Positions 16,326 to 24,971 of a DNA stretch of 64,000 bases are shown one piece after another; the stretch's first letter is position 1; each line of letters begins with the position of its first letter. The notes beneath the pieces are model-generated. The model was not told where the DNA came from. It saw nothing but the letters and a program-made list of their open reading frames with translations, and did not search any database. The position numbers were made by a program, and so were the translations under genes. This DNA is from Halorussus sp. MSC15.2 (GTDB taxonomy: Archaea; Halobacteriota; Halobacteria; Halobacteriales; Haladaptataceae): the NCBI RefSeq assembly GCF_010747475.1, contig NZ_VSLZ01000004.1, forward strand, positions 310,001 through 374,000. The letters are read 5' to 3'.

Positions 16326-16421
16326 GCGAGTGAACCGGACCAGTAGCGCCGGCGGACCGAGGAAGTGCGCGTGCGGAGACACGAGGAGTCGCAGAAACCA
16401 CGGAACGGACAGCCCTCGCAG

Positions 16422-17180
16422 TCAGGCCGGTAACCAACCCGTCGCTGTGAGATACGCGACGTAGAACTGAATCGCGTTGAACGCCCCGTGGACGAGGGCC
16501 GGAACCACGAGGTTGTCGGTCCGTTCGTACGCGAGGCCGAGAATCGGCGAGAGGACGAGCAGCACCGCGAGGTACGCGATTTTTCCCGCGCCCCGTAAGG
16601 AAAAGACGTGGACCACCGCGAAGACGAAACTCGCCGCGGCGATGGCGACCCACGGCCCGAACGCCTCGCGAAGGCGGCCCTGCACGACGCCGCGGTAGAG
16701 CAGTTCCTCGCCGGGACCGATGAACAGGAACGAGAGCGGCACGAGCAGGAGGAAGATTCGGGGGTCGCGTTCGCCGAACTCCGCGACCGCGTTCGACGCC
16801 GACTGAACGCCGAACGCGGAGAACAGCACGGAGAGTGCGACGAGACCGGCGAACAGCGCCACGAGGCCCCCGACCGACCACGCGAGGTCCCGGAGGGTCG
16901 GGACCCGGGCCGCGACGAAGTCGAATCCGCGGTCGGTGTACGCCAGATAGCCGAGCGCGAACGTGCCGAACGCGACGCCCTGTCCCATCACGACCGAGAC
17001 GCCGAGCAACAGCGCCGGACGCTCCATCAGGGCCACGCCGACCTGAATCAACGCCAGCGCGGTCACGCCGACGACCGCTACCGCGAACCCGTAGCCGCCG
17101 ACCCCCAGTAACGCCGCCGCGAGCAGGGTACGTCCGGGCGAGACCGGCGACGACGAGTCCCCGGCCCGTACTCGTTCCAT
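16422..17180 (-). CDS. CPBP-family intramembrane metalloprotease (CAAX/bacteriocin-processing type)
   Basis: A 252-residue polytopic membrane protein with about seven hydrophobic segments. The three family motifs are present in order: EExxxR in GPGEELLYRGVVQGRL, F-x-x-x-H in FVFAVVHVF, and HGxxN in LVHGAFNAIQF. These residues form the glutamate/histidine metal site of Abi/CPBP (Rce1-like) proteases. Haloarchaea have many paralogues and their substrates are generally unknown. The start is chosen at MERVRAGDSS; longer in-frame readings cross the neighbouring gene. Confidence 0.88.
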   Translation of the reverse strand: MERVRAGDSSSPVSPGRTLLAAALLGVGGYGFAVAVVGVTALALIQVGVALMERPALLLGVSVVMGQGVAFGTFALGYLAYTDRGFDFVAARVPTLRDLAWSVGGLVALFAGLVALSVLFSAFGVQSASNAVAEFGERDPRIFLLLVPLSFLFIGPGEELLYRGVVQGRLREAFGPWVAIAAASFVFAVVHVFSLRGAGKIAYLAVLLVLSPILGLAYERTDNLVVPALVHGAFNAIQFYVAYLTATGWLPA

Positions 17181-17203
17181 TTCGGACGAAGTACGACCCG
17201 CGG

Positions 17204-17629
17204 TCACTTGAAAGTCGCTCGCACGGCGTCGGCGGGCGTCGTCGGACCGCGGCGGTACCGAGGGCGAGTCCCGCGAGTGCGCTCGACCTCGAAGGCCCGG
17301 AGCAGGACGACCAGTCGGCCGTCCGAGAGCGTCGCGCGGAGCATCGGCCCGCGACTCGTGGCGGTCACGTAGGGCGGGTCCGCGACCGGCGGTGCCGACA
17401 GCGACTCGCCTGTCGCGCACACCGCGTCTGCGAGCACGTCGGGCAAGCAGGTCCACACTCCCGCGGATTCGAGTCCGGCGCGGAGCGGAGCCGCGACCGC
17501 GGCGGGGTCAGTAGTCCAGTCGTCGGCCCACGTCTCGGCCACCGCGTCGGCGCACCGCAGGACGGTCTCGACGGTCTGGGAGTGGGTTTCGAGGACGCGT
17601 TCGCGGGCGAGGGTGGCGGGTCCGGTCAC
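17204..17629 (-). CDS. Conserved hypothetical protein, 141 residues
   Basis: The frame begins at a GTG (VTGPATLARERVLETHSQTV). A GTTTATGCGCC string about 28-35 bp upstream on the minus strand is a good TATA box for a leaderless message, so I prefer this start to a longer reading that would run into the tatA promoter. The middle has VWTCLPDVLADAVCATG, and the C-terminal half forms strands PYVTATSRGPMLRATLSDGR and LVVLLRAFEVER, as landmarks. The family is not recognised. It is divergent from tatA and ends 23 bp from the CPBP protease gene start. Confidence 0.55.
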   Translation of the reverse strand: MTGPATLARERVLETHSQTVETVLRCADAVAETWADDWTTDPAAVAAPLRAGLESAGVWTCLPDVLADAVCATGESLSAPPVADPPYVTATSRGPMLRATLSDGRLVVLLRAFEVERTRGTRPRYRRGPTTPADAVRATFK

Positions 17630-17712
17630 GGGTACGTCTGGCAGTTCGGACGCCGGCGCATAAACCTCGGGGGAAAAGCCTACAAGTGAGGGGCCGAACC
17701 GTGAGGATAGAG

Positions 17713-17973
17713 ATGGAACAGATGATTCCACTATTCGGACCAGTGCCCGGCGGGATGGAGATGATGGTGATTCTCCTCATCGCCGTCCTGCTGTTCGGCG
17801 CGAACAAGATACCGAAACTCGCCCGCTCGACCGGTGAAGCGATGGGCGAATTCAAGAAAGGACGACAGGAAATCGAGGACGAACTGCAGAACGCGGCCGA
17901 CCCCGAGACCGACTCCGAGGTCGGCGCGGCCGAGACCGACGCTAACGTCGAAACCGATACCTCGGAAGCGTAG
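17713..17973 (+). CDS. tatA: Sec-independent protein translocase subunit TatA
   Basis: An 86-residue TatA/E-type protein: a short N terminus ending in PGGMEM, one membrane helix (MVILLIAVLLFG), the hinge FGANKIPKLAR, an amphipathic helix (STGEAMGEFKKGRQEIEDEL) and an acidic tail. TatA polymerises around TatC to open a path for folded proteins. This fits the heavy use of Tat signals in the region (for example the protease at 7776-8915). No tatC lies nearby. A longer in-frame reading starts 27 bp upstream but ATG MEQMIPLFGP matches the family. Confidence 0.92.
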   Translation: MEQMIPLFGPVPGGMEMMVILLIAVLLFGANKIPKLARSTGEAMGEFKKGRQEIEDELQNAADPETDSEVGAAETDANVETDTSEA

Positions 17974-18099
17974 ACGATTTCACACGCCGACGCGTAACGC
18001 AGATGGTTCGCTTTTCGCCGCGCTCGTAACCAGTTTCAGTTGCTTCTCCTCCCGAATCGACCCCGAGGTTAAGGGGCTTCGGTACCCACGTACGAGTAC

Positions 18100-18174
18100 A
18101 TGAGTAGCGAGGAACTTCAGGAAACCAACACCGAGGAGCGCTTCGAGTTCAAGAAGGAGGAGAGCGCGGCGTGA
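18100..18174 (+). CDS. sufB: SufB N-terminal segment, out of frame with the main SufB gene
   Basis: 24 codons, MSSEELQETNTEERFEFKKE then ESAA and TGA. This is the normal beginning of haloarchaeal SufB (Thr-Glu-x-Arg-Phe-Glu-Phe-Lys-Lys-Glu-Glu), but the frame ends where SufB should continue. The TGA overlaps the GTG of the following 450-residue frame by 4 bp (GTGA). Removing two bases, or adding one, near 18164-18171 would join the two into one protein of about 473 residues, which is the usual length. Either this is an assembly indel, or the leader is translated separately and coupled to sufB. Confidence 0.7.
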   Translation: MSSEELQETNTEERFEFKKEESAA

Positions 18175-19523
18175 GGTCCGGAAAGGGGCTGACCGAAGAG
18201 GTCGTGAACCTCATCAGCGACGACAAGGACGAACCCGACTGGATGCGCGAGCGACGCCTCCGCGCGCTCGAACACTACCACAACATGCCCCTGCCCACCG
18301 ACTGGCCCGGGCAACCCGACCTCACCCAACTCGACATCGAGGAAATCGTCCCCTACATCCGCCCCGACGTCGACAAACGCGAGGGCGCGGACAGCTGGGA
18401 CGACCTGCCAGAGGACATCCAAGACACCTTCGAGAAACTCGGCATTCCCGAAGCCGAGCGCAAGGCCCTCTCCGGGGTCGGTGCGCAGTACGAGTCGGAG
18501 GTCGTCTACCAGAACATGCAAGAGCAGTGGGAGGAGAAAGGCGTCGTGTTCTGCAACATGGACGAGGCGGTCCGCGAACACGAGGACCTCGTCAAAGAGC
18601 ACTTCATGACCTCCTGCGTCCCCCCGAGCGACAACAAGTTCGCCGCGCTCCACGGCGCAGTCTGGAGTGGCGGCAGCTTCGTCTACGTCCCCGAGGACGT
18701 CACGGTCGAGATGCCGGTCCAAGCTTACTTCCGGATGAACTCGGAGGGCATGGGCCAGTTCGAGCACACCCTCATCATCGCCGAGAAGGGCTCGGAGGTC
18801 CACTACATCGAAGGCTGCAGTGCGCCCAAGTACGGCAGCCACAACCTCCACTCCGGCGGCGTCGAAGTGTTCGTCGGCGAAGACGCCCACGTCCAGTACT
18901 CGACGGTCCAGAACTGGTCGAAGAACACCTACAACCTCAACACCAAGCGCGCGCTCGTCGAGAAGGGCGGCCGCATGGAGTGGGTCTCGGGCAGTATGGG
19001 GTCGAAAGCCACCATGCTCTACCCCTGCTCCATCCTCAAGGGCCGCGGCGCCTCCGCGAACCACATCTCCATCGCGTTCGCGGGCGAAGGCCAGAACATC
19101 GACACCGGCGCCAAAGTCTACCACAACGCGCCTCGCACCAACTCCACTATCGAGTCCAAGTCTATCAGCAAGGACGGCGGCCGCACCAACTACCGCGGTC
19201 TGGTCCAAATTTCGGAGGGCGCGACCGACTCCAGCACTAGCGTCGAGTGCGACGCGCTGATGTTCGACAACGACTCGGTCTCCGACACCATGCCCTACAT
19301 GGAAATCGACGAGTCGAAAGTCGACGTCGCCCACGAGGCCACCGTCGGCAAAATCGGCGACGAGGACGTCTTCTACCTCCAATCCCGAGGGCTGGACGAC
19401 GACGACGCCAAGCAGATGATTGTCTCCGGCTTCATCGAACCCATCACCGAGGAACTGCCCATCGAGTACGCCGTGGAACTCAACCGTCTCATCGAGTTGG
19501 AGATGGAAGGCAGTCTCGGATAG
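18171..19523 (+). CDS. sufB: Fe-S cluster assembly scaffold protein SufB (main frame)
   Basis: 450 residues of SufB from a GTG. The beta-helix core is clear: GAVWSGGSFVYVPEDVTVEM, FEHTLIIAEKGSEVHYIEGC, SAPKYGSHNLHSGGVEVFVG and the C-terminal ARG-like turn FYLQSRGLDDDDAKQMIVSG (with SR in place of the common ARG). SufB forms SufBC2D, which builds Fe-S clusters on persulfide sulfur. In haloarchaea sufC, sufB and sufD usually sit together; here tatA lies upstream and a winged-helix gene downstream, so it is an orphan or second copy. The first about 20 residues are encoded in another frame (see 18100-18174). Confidence 0.88.
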   Translation: MRSGKGLTEEVVNLISDDKDEPDWMRERRLRALEHYHNMPLPTDWPGQPDLTQLDIEEIVPYIRPDVDKREGADSWDDLPEDIQDTFEKLGIPEAERKALSGVGAQYESEVVYQNMQEQWEEKGVVFCNMDEAVREHEDLVKEHFMTSCVPPSDNKFAALHGAVWSGGSFVYVPEDVTVEMPVQAYFRMNSEGMGQFEHTLIIAEKGSEVHYIEGCSAPKYGSHNLHSGGVEVFVGEDAHVQYSTVQNWSKNTYNLNTKRALVEKGGRMEWVSGSMGSKATMLYPCSILKGRGASANHISIAFAGEGQNIDTGAKVYHNAPRTNSTIESKSISKDGGRTNYRGLVQISEGATDSSTSVECDALMFDNDSVSDTMPYMEIDESKVDVAHEATVGKIGDEDVFYLQSRGLDDDDAKQMIVSGFIEPITEELPIEYAVELNRLIELEMEGSLG

Positions 19524-19735
19524 TCCCGGACGCTCCTCGGTTCGGCTTCCGTTCGTTGTTCTTCGGCCGCGGTGTCGGCTTCTGCTCTTCGCGGTCGTTC
19601 GTTTCCGGTCTCCGGCAATCGTCGGTTTCCGTTTCTCTGCCCCGTGACGACGCACACGCTACGACGCGGGACTGGGAGTCGGAGACGACCGACGGAATGC
19701 GATAGCCGTTTAAGTGAGAAAGAAAATTGTCGGGT

Positions 19736-20101
19736 ATGACCGGTGACTCCGTCGGGGGCGACGATGACCGCGACGGGTCAGTCGGCATCGACGAAGTTCT
19801 CAGCCTCCTCAGCGACCGCTACAGACGACACGCGCTCGCGTGCCTCGACGGTCTCCCCGCGCCCATCACGCTCGAAGGACTCACCGACCAAGTCGCGGGT
19901 CGGGAGTTCCAGCAACCGCCCGACAAGGTGTCGATGATAAAGCGGACACAAATCGCCACCGCGCTCCACCACACCCACCTCCCGAAACTCGACGAGGTGG
20001 GGATTATCGTCTACGACGGCGACGAGGGGAAGGTGACCGAGATTCGCATCGAACCGCCGCTCACGGGCTTCCTCGACAAGATTCGCCGACACGAGGGATA
20101 G
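19736..20101 (+). CDS. Winged-helix-like haloarchaeal protein (DUF7344 type)
   Basis: A 121-residue protein. After an acidic start, it has LSLLSDRYRRHALACLDGLP, a winged-helix first helix in which R-x-R-x-x-A/I-x-x-x-L is typical, then TLEGLTDQVAGRE and the recognition-helix/wing part ALHHTHLPKLDEVGIIVYD. The HH-x-HLPK-L-x-x-x-x-[IV] signature recurs in the protein at 23505-23852. Such proteins are abundant in haloarchaea and are presumed transcriptional regulators. The target is unknown. A TTG start 9 bp earlier is possible but less likely. Confidence 0.8.
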   Translation: MTGDSVGGDDDRDGSVGIDEVLSLLSDRYRRHALACLDGLPAPITLEGLTDQVAGREFQQPPDKVSMIKRTQIATALHHTHLPKLDEVGIIVYDGDEGKVTEIRIEPPLTGFLDKIRRHEG

Positions 20102-20153
20102 TCCACGAGGCGGAACAAGCAGGTGACTCAGGTAACAGAGACCGAACGGGAAC

Positions 20154-20342
20154 TCACTCCTCGGTCTGTTCTTCTTCGCCGTCGATAGTTATCTCGGTCG
20201 GTTCGTTCGCTACCTCCTGCCACTCCCCGGACTCGCCACCGCTCTGGGACCCGAGGACGTAGCCGATGGCGAACGTCAGTGCGAGCAGCGCGAGCGTTGC
20301 GAGCGGCGACCGGCCGCCGTCTGACTGCGTGCGTTCCTGCAT
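20154..20342 (-). CDS. Small single-pass membrane protein, 62 residues
   Basis: A 62-residue protein: MQERTQSDGGRSP, a membrane helix LATLALLALTFAIGYVLGSQ, then an acidic tail GESGEWQEVANEPTEITIDG. The helix ends with a Gly-x-x-x-Gly-like packing pattern. It could be a small membrane subunit or anchor; no family is recognised. It is convergent with the winged-helix gene. Confidence 0.65.
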   Translation of the reverse strand: MQERTQSDGGRSPLATLALLALTFAIGYVLGSQSGGESGEWQEVANEPTEITIDGEEEQTEE

Positions 20343-20457
20343 ATCGTATCCGACGGGCGAGGGGGACTTTGTGGTTGCGGCGCGTGCGACGGATTCCGAA
20401 TCGGTGAGGGGTCCGAATCGGGCGGCTAGTCGCACCGAGCGCACGCCGTCAGTCGCG

Positions 20458-22134
20458 TCAGTAGCCCGTCGCGTTGCCGTCCTTCCGAGGTTCGGTCGCG
20501 CCCGAGAGGACCGGGTCGTCGCCGTGGAGACCCTCGACGCGGGTTATCTGGGCACCGCCGAACATCACCGGCGGGAGGACGCGCACGTCGTGGCCCTTCC
20601 GGGCGAGTTTCGACTGGGTCGCCCCGTCGAGGCGGCCCTCGACCGCGAGTTCGCCCGACTCACGGTAGCGCCAGCGCGGGTGGTCGAGCGCCGCCTGAAG
20701 CGGCATGTCGTAGTCCACCACGTTCGAGATGACCTGTACGTGGCCCTGCGGTTGCATGTATCCGCCCATCACGCCGAACGCGGCCCAGTCGCCCTCGTCG
20801 AACTTGGCGAGACCGGGAATCAGCGTGTGGAACGGTCGCTTGCCGGGTTCGAGACTGTTCGGGTGGTCGGGGTCCAGCGAGAACGACGCGCCGCGGTTCT
20901 GGAGCGCGATGCCGGTGTCGCCCGCGACGAGTCCCGACCCGAACCCGGCGAACCGGGAGTTGATGAACGAGACCAGATTCCCCTCGTCGTCGGCGACCGT
21001 CAGGAGGACGGTGTCGGCGTCCTCCGCGTGCGAGTCGGGAACGCCGAACGACACGTCGTCGTCCGCCGTCTCGCCGATGCCCTCGGCGCGCTTCGCGGCC
21101 CACTCCGCGGACGCCAGCGGCGGAATCTCCTCGTACTCGGGGTCGGTGATGTAGCGGTGGCCGTCGTGGAACGCTCGCTTCATCGCTTCCGCGAAGTAGT
21201 GGATGCGCTCGGGCGAGTCGAGCGGGTGGTCACCAGCGCCGATTTCCTCGGCGACGTTGAGGGCTTCGAGCGCGACGAGACCCTGATTGTTCGGCGGGAG
21301 TTCGTATATCTCCGCGCCGTTGTACGTCGTGGAGACCGGGTCGATGAACTCCGGTTCGAAGGCCGCGAGGTCTTCGACCGTCATGAACCCGCCCGCGGCC
21401 TGCACCTCCGCGGCTATCTTCTCCGCGATTTCGCCCTCGTACACCGCGTCCGCGCCCTGCTCGGCGATGGTCCGCATCGACTCGCCGAGGCGCGGGAGGC
21501 GCATGGTCTCGCCCGTCTTCGGTGCGCGACCGTCTTTCAGGTACGCCTCGCGGGCGTGGTCGTCGGTGAACAGGTCCTCCGCGCCGGTCCAGTGGGAGGC
21601 GATTATCTCCGAGACGGGGTAGCCCTCGGTCGCGTACTCGATGGCCGGTTCGAGCGCGTCCGCGAGCGTCAGATTCCCCAGTCGCTCCACGGTCGCCTCC
21701 CACCCGCGGGCCGTCCCCGGCACCGTGACCGCGTGCGGCCCGAGGAAGGGCATTCCGGCCTCGTCCGGCGAGTCGGTCGCGTAGCCCCGGGATTCGGGGT
21801 AGTAGTCGCTGGCGTTCGCGTCGGCCTCCAGCGCGGCCCGGACGTTCTCGATGGTCGCGTCCGCGGGCGCACCGCCGCACGACCGCATCGCGCCCACCTC
21901 GCCGTCGGCGGTCCGGTAGAGCGCGAACACGTCGCCGCCGAGACCGGTACTCGTCGGTTCGACCACGTTGAGCGCGGCGGCGGTCGCTACCGCGGCGTCG
22001 AAGGCGTTGCCGCCCTCGCGCAACGACCGGACCCCCGCCTCGGCGGCGAGGGGTTGGCTCGTGGCGACGAGACCGTTCGGGGCGTAGACTGTCGAGCGGC
22101 GCGAACTGAATCGGTCCGGGTCCGGGTCGGTCAT
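20458..22134 (-). CDS. ggt: Gamma-glutamyltransferase family protein
   Basis: A 558-residue Ntn-hydrolase. The substrate region GGNAFDAAVATAAALNVVEP and the loop TGLGGDVFALY are typical. The processing/catalytic threonine aligns with Thr375 in EDADTVLLTVADDEGNLVSF, just before the conserved D-x-x-GN-x-V-S. The sequence has V-L-L where the classical family has T-H-Y, as in the YwrD-like branch. The late loop AGFGSGLVAGDTGIALQNRG also fits. Such enzymes cleave gamma-glutamyl bonds; haloarchaea make gamma-glutamylcysteine, a possible substrate. The C terminus ATEPRKDGNATGY is typical of this group. No signal peptide is seen. Confidence 0.88.
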   Translation of the reverse strand: MTDPDPDRFSSRRSTVYAPNGLVATSQPLAAEAGVRSLREGGNAFDAAVATAAALNVVEPTSTGLGGDVFALYRTADGEVGAMRSCGGAPADATIENVRAALEADANASDYYPESRGYATDSPDEAGMPFLGPHAVTVPGTARGWEATVERLGNLTLADALEPAIEYATEGYPVSEIIASHWTGAEDLFTDDHAREAYLKDGRAPKTGETMRLPRLGESMRTIAEQGADAVYEGEIAEKIAAEVQAAGGFMTVEDLAAFEPEFIDPVSTTYNGAEIYELPPNNQGLVALEALNVAEEIGAGDHPLDSPERIHYFAEAMKRAFHDGHRYITDPEYEEIPPLASAEWAAKRAEGIGETADDDVSFGVPDSHAEDADTVLLTVADDEGNLVSFINSRFAGFGSGLVAGDTGIALQNRGASFSLDPDHPNSLEPGKRPFHTLIPGLAKFDEGDWAAFGVMGGYMQPQGHVQVISNVVDYDMPLQAALDHPRWRYRESGELAVEGRLDGATQSKLARKGHDVRVLPPVMFGGAQITRVEGLHGDDPVLSGATEPRKDGNATGY

Positions 22135-22308
22135 GGGAGGGGATTCCGTAGCAGGGTTGAAAAACGACAGGGAAGGGGCAGAGTGCGAACGGTGAGGGAA
22201 GACGACTTCTCAGTTCCGAGCCGCGCCCCTTCGCCAGATACCCCCGCCGCTACCGTCCTGCCGGTTACTGAATCCTTTTCAGCGGCTCGCACCAAACGCT
22301 ACTCGACG

Positions 22309-23319
22309 ATGACTGCACTGGAAGACCTCGACCTCGACTTCGTCCAGTTCGGTGGCACCGGTTTGCAGACGAGCGAACTCCAGTTCGGGACGTGGCGGTT
22401 CGGCAAGGAGACCGAGGAAGGCAACGTCGAAATCGGCGAGGACCGCGCCGAGGAACTGCTCGACGCCTACGCCGAGGCGGGCGGACGATACATCGACACC
22501 GCCGACGTGTACGGGGCCGGGAAGGCCGAGGAGTGGATTGGCGATTGGCTGTCCGAGCGCGACCGCGAGCGGTTCACTATCGCCTCCAAAATCTACTGGC
22601 AGATTCGAGACGACGACCCCAACAGCAGGGGCACGAACCGGAAGAACCTCCGGCACCGCGTGGACGAGATTCTCGACCGTCTCGGCACCGACTACATCGA
22701 CGTCCTCTACATCCACCGCTGGGACGACCAGACGCCGACCCGCGAGATGATGAAGACGTTCGACGCCATCGTCAGGTCGGGGAAGGTCAACTACCTCGGG
22801 GCGTCCACGCTCCGGCCGAACGCGTGGAAGGTGGCGAAGGCGAACGAAATCGCTCGCGCCGAGGGCTGGGAGCCGTTCACGGTACTCCAGCCGCGGTACA
22901 ACCTCGTGGACCGCGAAATCGAGGGGGACTATCTGGAGATGGCCCGACGGGAGAACCTCGCGGTCTGTCCGTGGAGTCCACTGGGTCAGGGCTTCCTCAC
23001 CGGGAAGTACTCCCGGGAGGACGGGCTGACCGGCGACTCGCGGGCCGCCGAGTCCAGTCGCTTCCGGGAGTCGTACCTGACCGAGGAGAACTTCGACGTC
23101 CACGACGAACTCGACGCGGTCGCCGAGGAGGTCGGCGCGTCGCCTGCCCAGACCGCGCTCGCGTGGGTGATGCACCGCGACGGCGTGACCGCGCCCATCG
23201 TCGGTGCCCGCACGGTCGAGCAACTGGAGGAGAATCTCGCCGCCGCCGAGATAGACCTCTCCGACGAGCAGGTCAGACGACTCACCGAGTCGAAGGGCGG
23301 GCCGTACGCCGGTCTCTGA
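22309..23319 (+). CDS. Aldo/keto reductase
   Basis: A 336-residue AKR-superfamily TIM barrel. The catalytic tetrad is visible in order: Asp and Tyr in DTADVYGAGKAEEW, Lys in FTIASKIYW, and His in LYIHRWDD. The C-terminal NADPH-phosphate-binding region (TAPIVGARTVEQLEENLAA) fits AKR11-13-like enzymes. It would reduce aldehydes or sugars with NADPH. The gene is divergent from ggt across a 174-bp gap. The ATG is chosen because a far longer upstream reading runs antisense through ggt. Confidence 0.9.
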   Translation: MTALEDLDLDFVQFGGTGLQTSELQFGTWRFGKETEEGNVEIGEDRAEELLDAYAEAGGRYIDTADVYGAGKAEEWIGDWLSERDRERFTIASKIYWQIRDDDPNSRGTNRKNLRHRVDEILDRLGTDYIDVLYIHRWDDQTPTREMMKTFDAIVRSGKVNYLGASTLRPNAWKVAKANEIARAEGWEPFTVLQPRYNLVDREIEGDYLEMARRENLAVCPWSPLGQGFLTGKYSREDGLTGDSRAAESSRFRESYLTEENFDVHDELDAVAEEVGASPAQTALAWVMHRDGVTAPIVGARTVEQLEENLAAAEIDLSDEQVRRLTESKGGPYAGL

Positions 23320-23413
23320 GGGACGGAACTACCGGCCGGAACTGGTTCGGAAGGCCCGAGAGGCACGGCGCGGACGAGTCGGTTCCGCGGCGGCGAGTCG
23401 TCGGTGCCCCGGT

Positions 23414-23454
23414 GCGCGGCGTTCGCAGAGGAGTAGGTCGCGCGGCGTTCGCAG
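23414..23454. repeat. Two direct copies of a 15-bp string, 26 bp apart
   Basis: GCGCGGCGTTCGCAG occurs at 23414-23428 and again at 23440-23454, in the gap between the aldo/keto reductase gene and the convergent winged-helix gene. The origin may be replication slippage. No element ends are visible. Confidence 0.6.
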
Positions 23455-23504
23455 GGGGCTGGTTCAATTTTCGCGGTCGCGGTTGAGGATTCCGTGCACG
23501 GTGG

Positions 23505-23852
23505 TCACTGGAAGTCGTCGGCGGCCTCGACGAACGGAGCGACCGCGTCGGCCCGAGCGAGCGACACCTCGCCGGTCTCGGCGTCGTACGCGACGACGTT
23601 CGCGTCGGCCATCTTCGGGAGGTGGACGTGGTGCAACGACCCGGCCACCTCGTCGGGGGTCGCCGGAGGTCGGTCTAGGTCTGGGTCCTCCGTTCGCCGT
23701 GCGACCGCCGCGGCGAGTTCCGACACGGAGAGCGGAGACTCCCGGTCGGAGAGGACCGAAATCGCGTACCGACGGCGCGGGTTCCGGACGAGTTCGAAGA
23801 TAGTATCGAGCGACTGTTCGGTAGGGGTGTGTGAGTGTGTCGTGTTCTGCAT
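23505..23852 (-). CDS. Winged-helix-like haloarchaeal protein (DUF7344 type)
   Basis: A 115-residue protein with the same plan as the one at 19736-20101: LDTIFELVRNPRRRYAISVL, then LSVSELAAAVARRTEDPD and SLHHVHLPKMADANVVAYDA. The helix-turn-helix and the HH-x-HLPK wing signature indicate DNA binding. It lacks any ligand domain, so regulation may depend on a partner. The neighbouring TrmB-type regulator is divergent, with a 220-bp gap that contains an AT-rich string GTACTTAAGCG suited to a TATA box. Confidence 0.8.
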   Translation of the reverse strand: MQNTTHSHTPTEQSLDTIFELVRNPRRRYAISVLSDRESPLSVSELAAAVARRTEDPDLDRPPATPDEVAGSLHHVHLPKMADANVVAYDAETGEVSLARADAVAPFVEAADDFQ

Positions 23853-24074
23853 GTATCGTTCACCTACGAGATGGCCACGTCGGTCGTCCGCACTTCTCTC
23901 CGCGGAGAACGCGAGGCCGCGTCCGTGACCGTACCCGAGTTACCGCCCCGACGTACTTAAGCGAAGTTCGACTCCGCACGGAACAGCGGACGCGTTGTTC
24001 CTCTGGGAGGAACACCGACGCTTCCCCGCTTCGACGCCCGAAGACCATACAGTTCTCCCGCCCTTCCCATCGAT

Positions 24075-24875
24075 ATGGACGACGGCCAAGCGGCGGTCAA
24101 CGCGCTGGAGCAACTCGGACTGACCGAGTACGAGGCGCGGTGCTTCGTCGCGCTCACGAGACTCCCCCACGGGACGGCGAAGGAGATAGGACAGGTGGCC
24201 GACATTCCGCGGTCGCGGGTCTACGAGACGATGGAGCGCCTTCAGGACCGAGGACTGGTCGAGTTCCAGGAGGGCGAACCGAGGACGTTCCAGAGCGTCT
24301 CGCTCGACACCGCACTCCGGACCCTCCGCAAGGAGTACGACTCGTACTTCGAGACGGTCGAACAGACCCTCAGCCGCATGGAGCCGGTCTACAAGGAGAC
24401 CCAGCAGGCCGTCTGGGCCATCAGCGACCACGAGCAGGTCACCGAGCGAGTACTCGACCTCGTGGGGGACGCGACCGACGAACTCCTGTTGCTCGTGTTC
24501 GAGGAGACCGTGCTGGACGAGGCGGTGCTGAGCGCGCTCTCCGAGGCCGACGAGCGCGGCGTCACCGTCCACGTCGGCACCGACGTCGAGGCGATTCGGG
24601 AGCGCGTCGAGACCGCCGGATTCGACGCACACGTCTTCGCCACGCCGCTCGTGGAGTGGTTCGGTAACATGACCGAGACGCCGCGAATCGGGCGACTGCT
24701 CATGGCCGACCGGGGTCCGGTGCTGACGAGCGCCGTCCACGACGAGGAGCTTCCGGGGGTGCCGAACGAGACGGCGGCGTGGAGCGACGGTATCGACCAC
24801 GGCTTCGCGACGTTCGCCGAACGCGTCCTGAGTTACGAACTCGAACGGAACGTCACCGGGTCGTTCGGGGATTGA
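24075..24875 (+). CDS. TrmB-family transcriptional regulator
   Basis: A 266-residue regulator. Residues 5-75 form the TrmB winged helix (LEQLGLTEYEARCFVALTRL, then GTAKEIGQVADIPRSRVYET, and a wing LVEFQEGEPRTFQSV). A coiled-coil helix SYFETVEQTLSRMEPVYKET follows, and then a phospholipase D-like/TrmB effector domain (DELLLLVFEETVLDEAVLSA; VTVHVGTDVEAIRERV). TrmB proteins commonly respond to sugars or central metabolites. No sugar transporter is nearby; the adjacent purine-type permease is a possible but unproven target. Confidence 0.85.
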   Translation: MDDGQAAVNALEQLGLTEYEARCFVALTRLPHGTAKEIGQVADIPRSRVYETMERLQDRGLVEFQEGEPRTFQSVSLDTALRTLRKEYDSYFETVEQTLSRMEPVYKETQQAVWAISDHEQVTERVLDLVGDATDELLLLVFEETVLDEAVLSALSEADERGVTVHVGTDVEAIRERVETAGFDAHVFATPLVEWFGNMTETPRIGRLLMADRGPVLTSAVHDEELPGVPNETAAWSDGIDHGFATFAERVLSYELERNVTGSFGD

Positions 24876-24971
24876 TTTCCGCGGGTCGCCGACGAATCTC
24901 GCGGTTCGGCGATGCGTACTCGGAGCGGCCGACTCGATGAGACTCACTCGCTCGTACTCGCTCGGCGGTGG

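Noticed and set aside
20266-22308. Very long in-frame extension upstream of the aldo/keto reductase
   Set aside because: It runs antisense through gamma-glutamyltransferase; the family start is the ATG at 22309.
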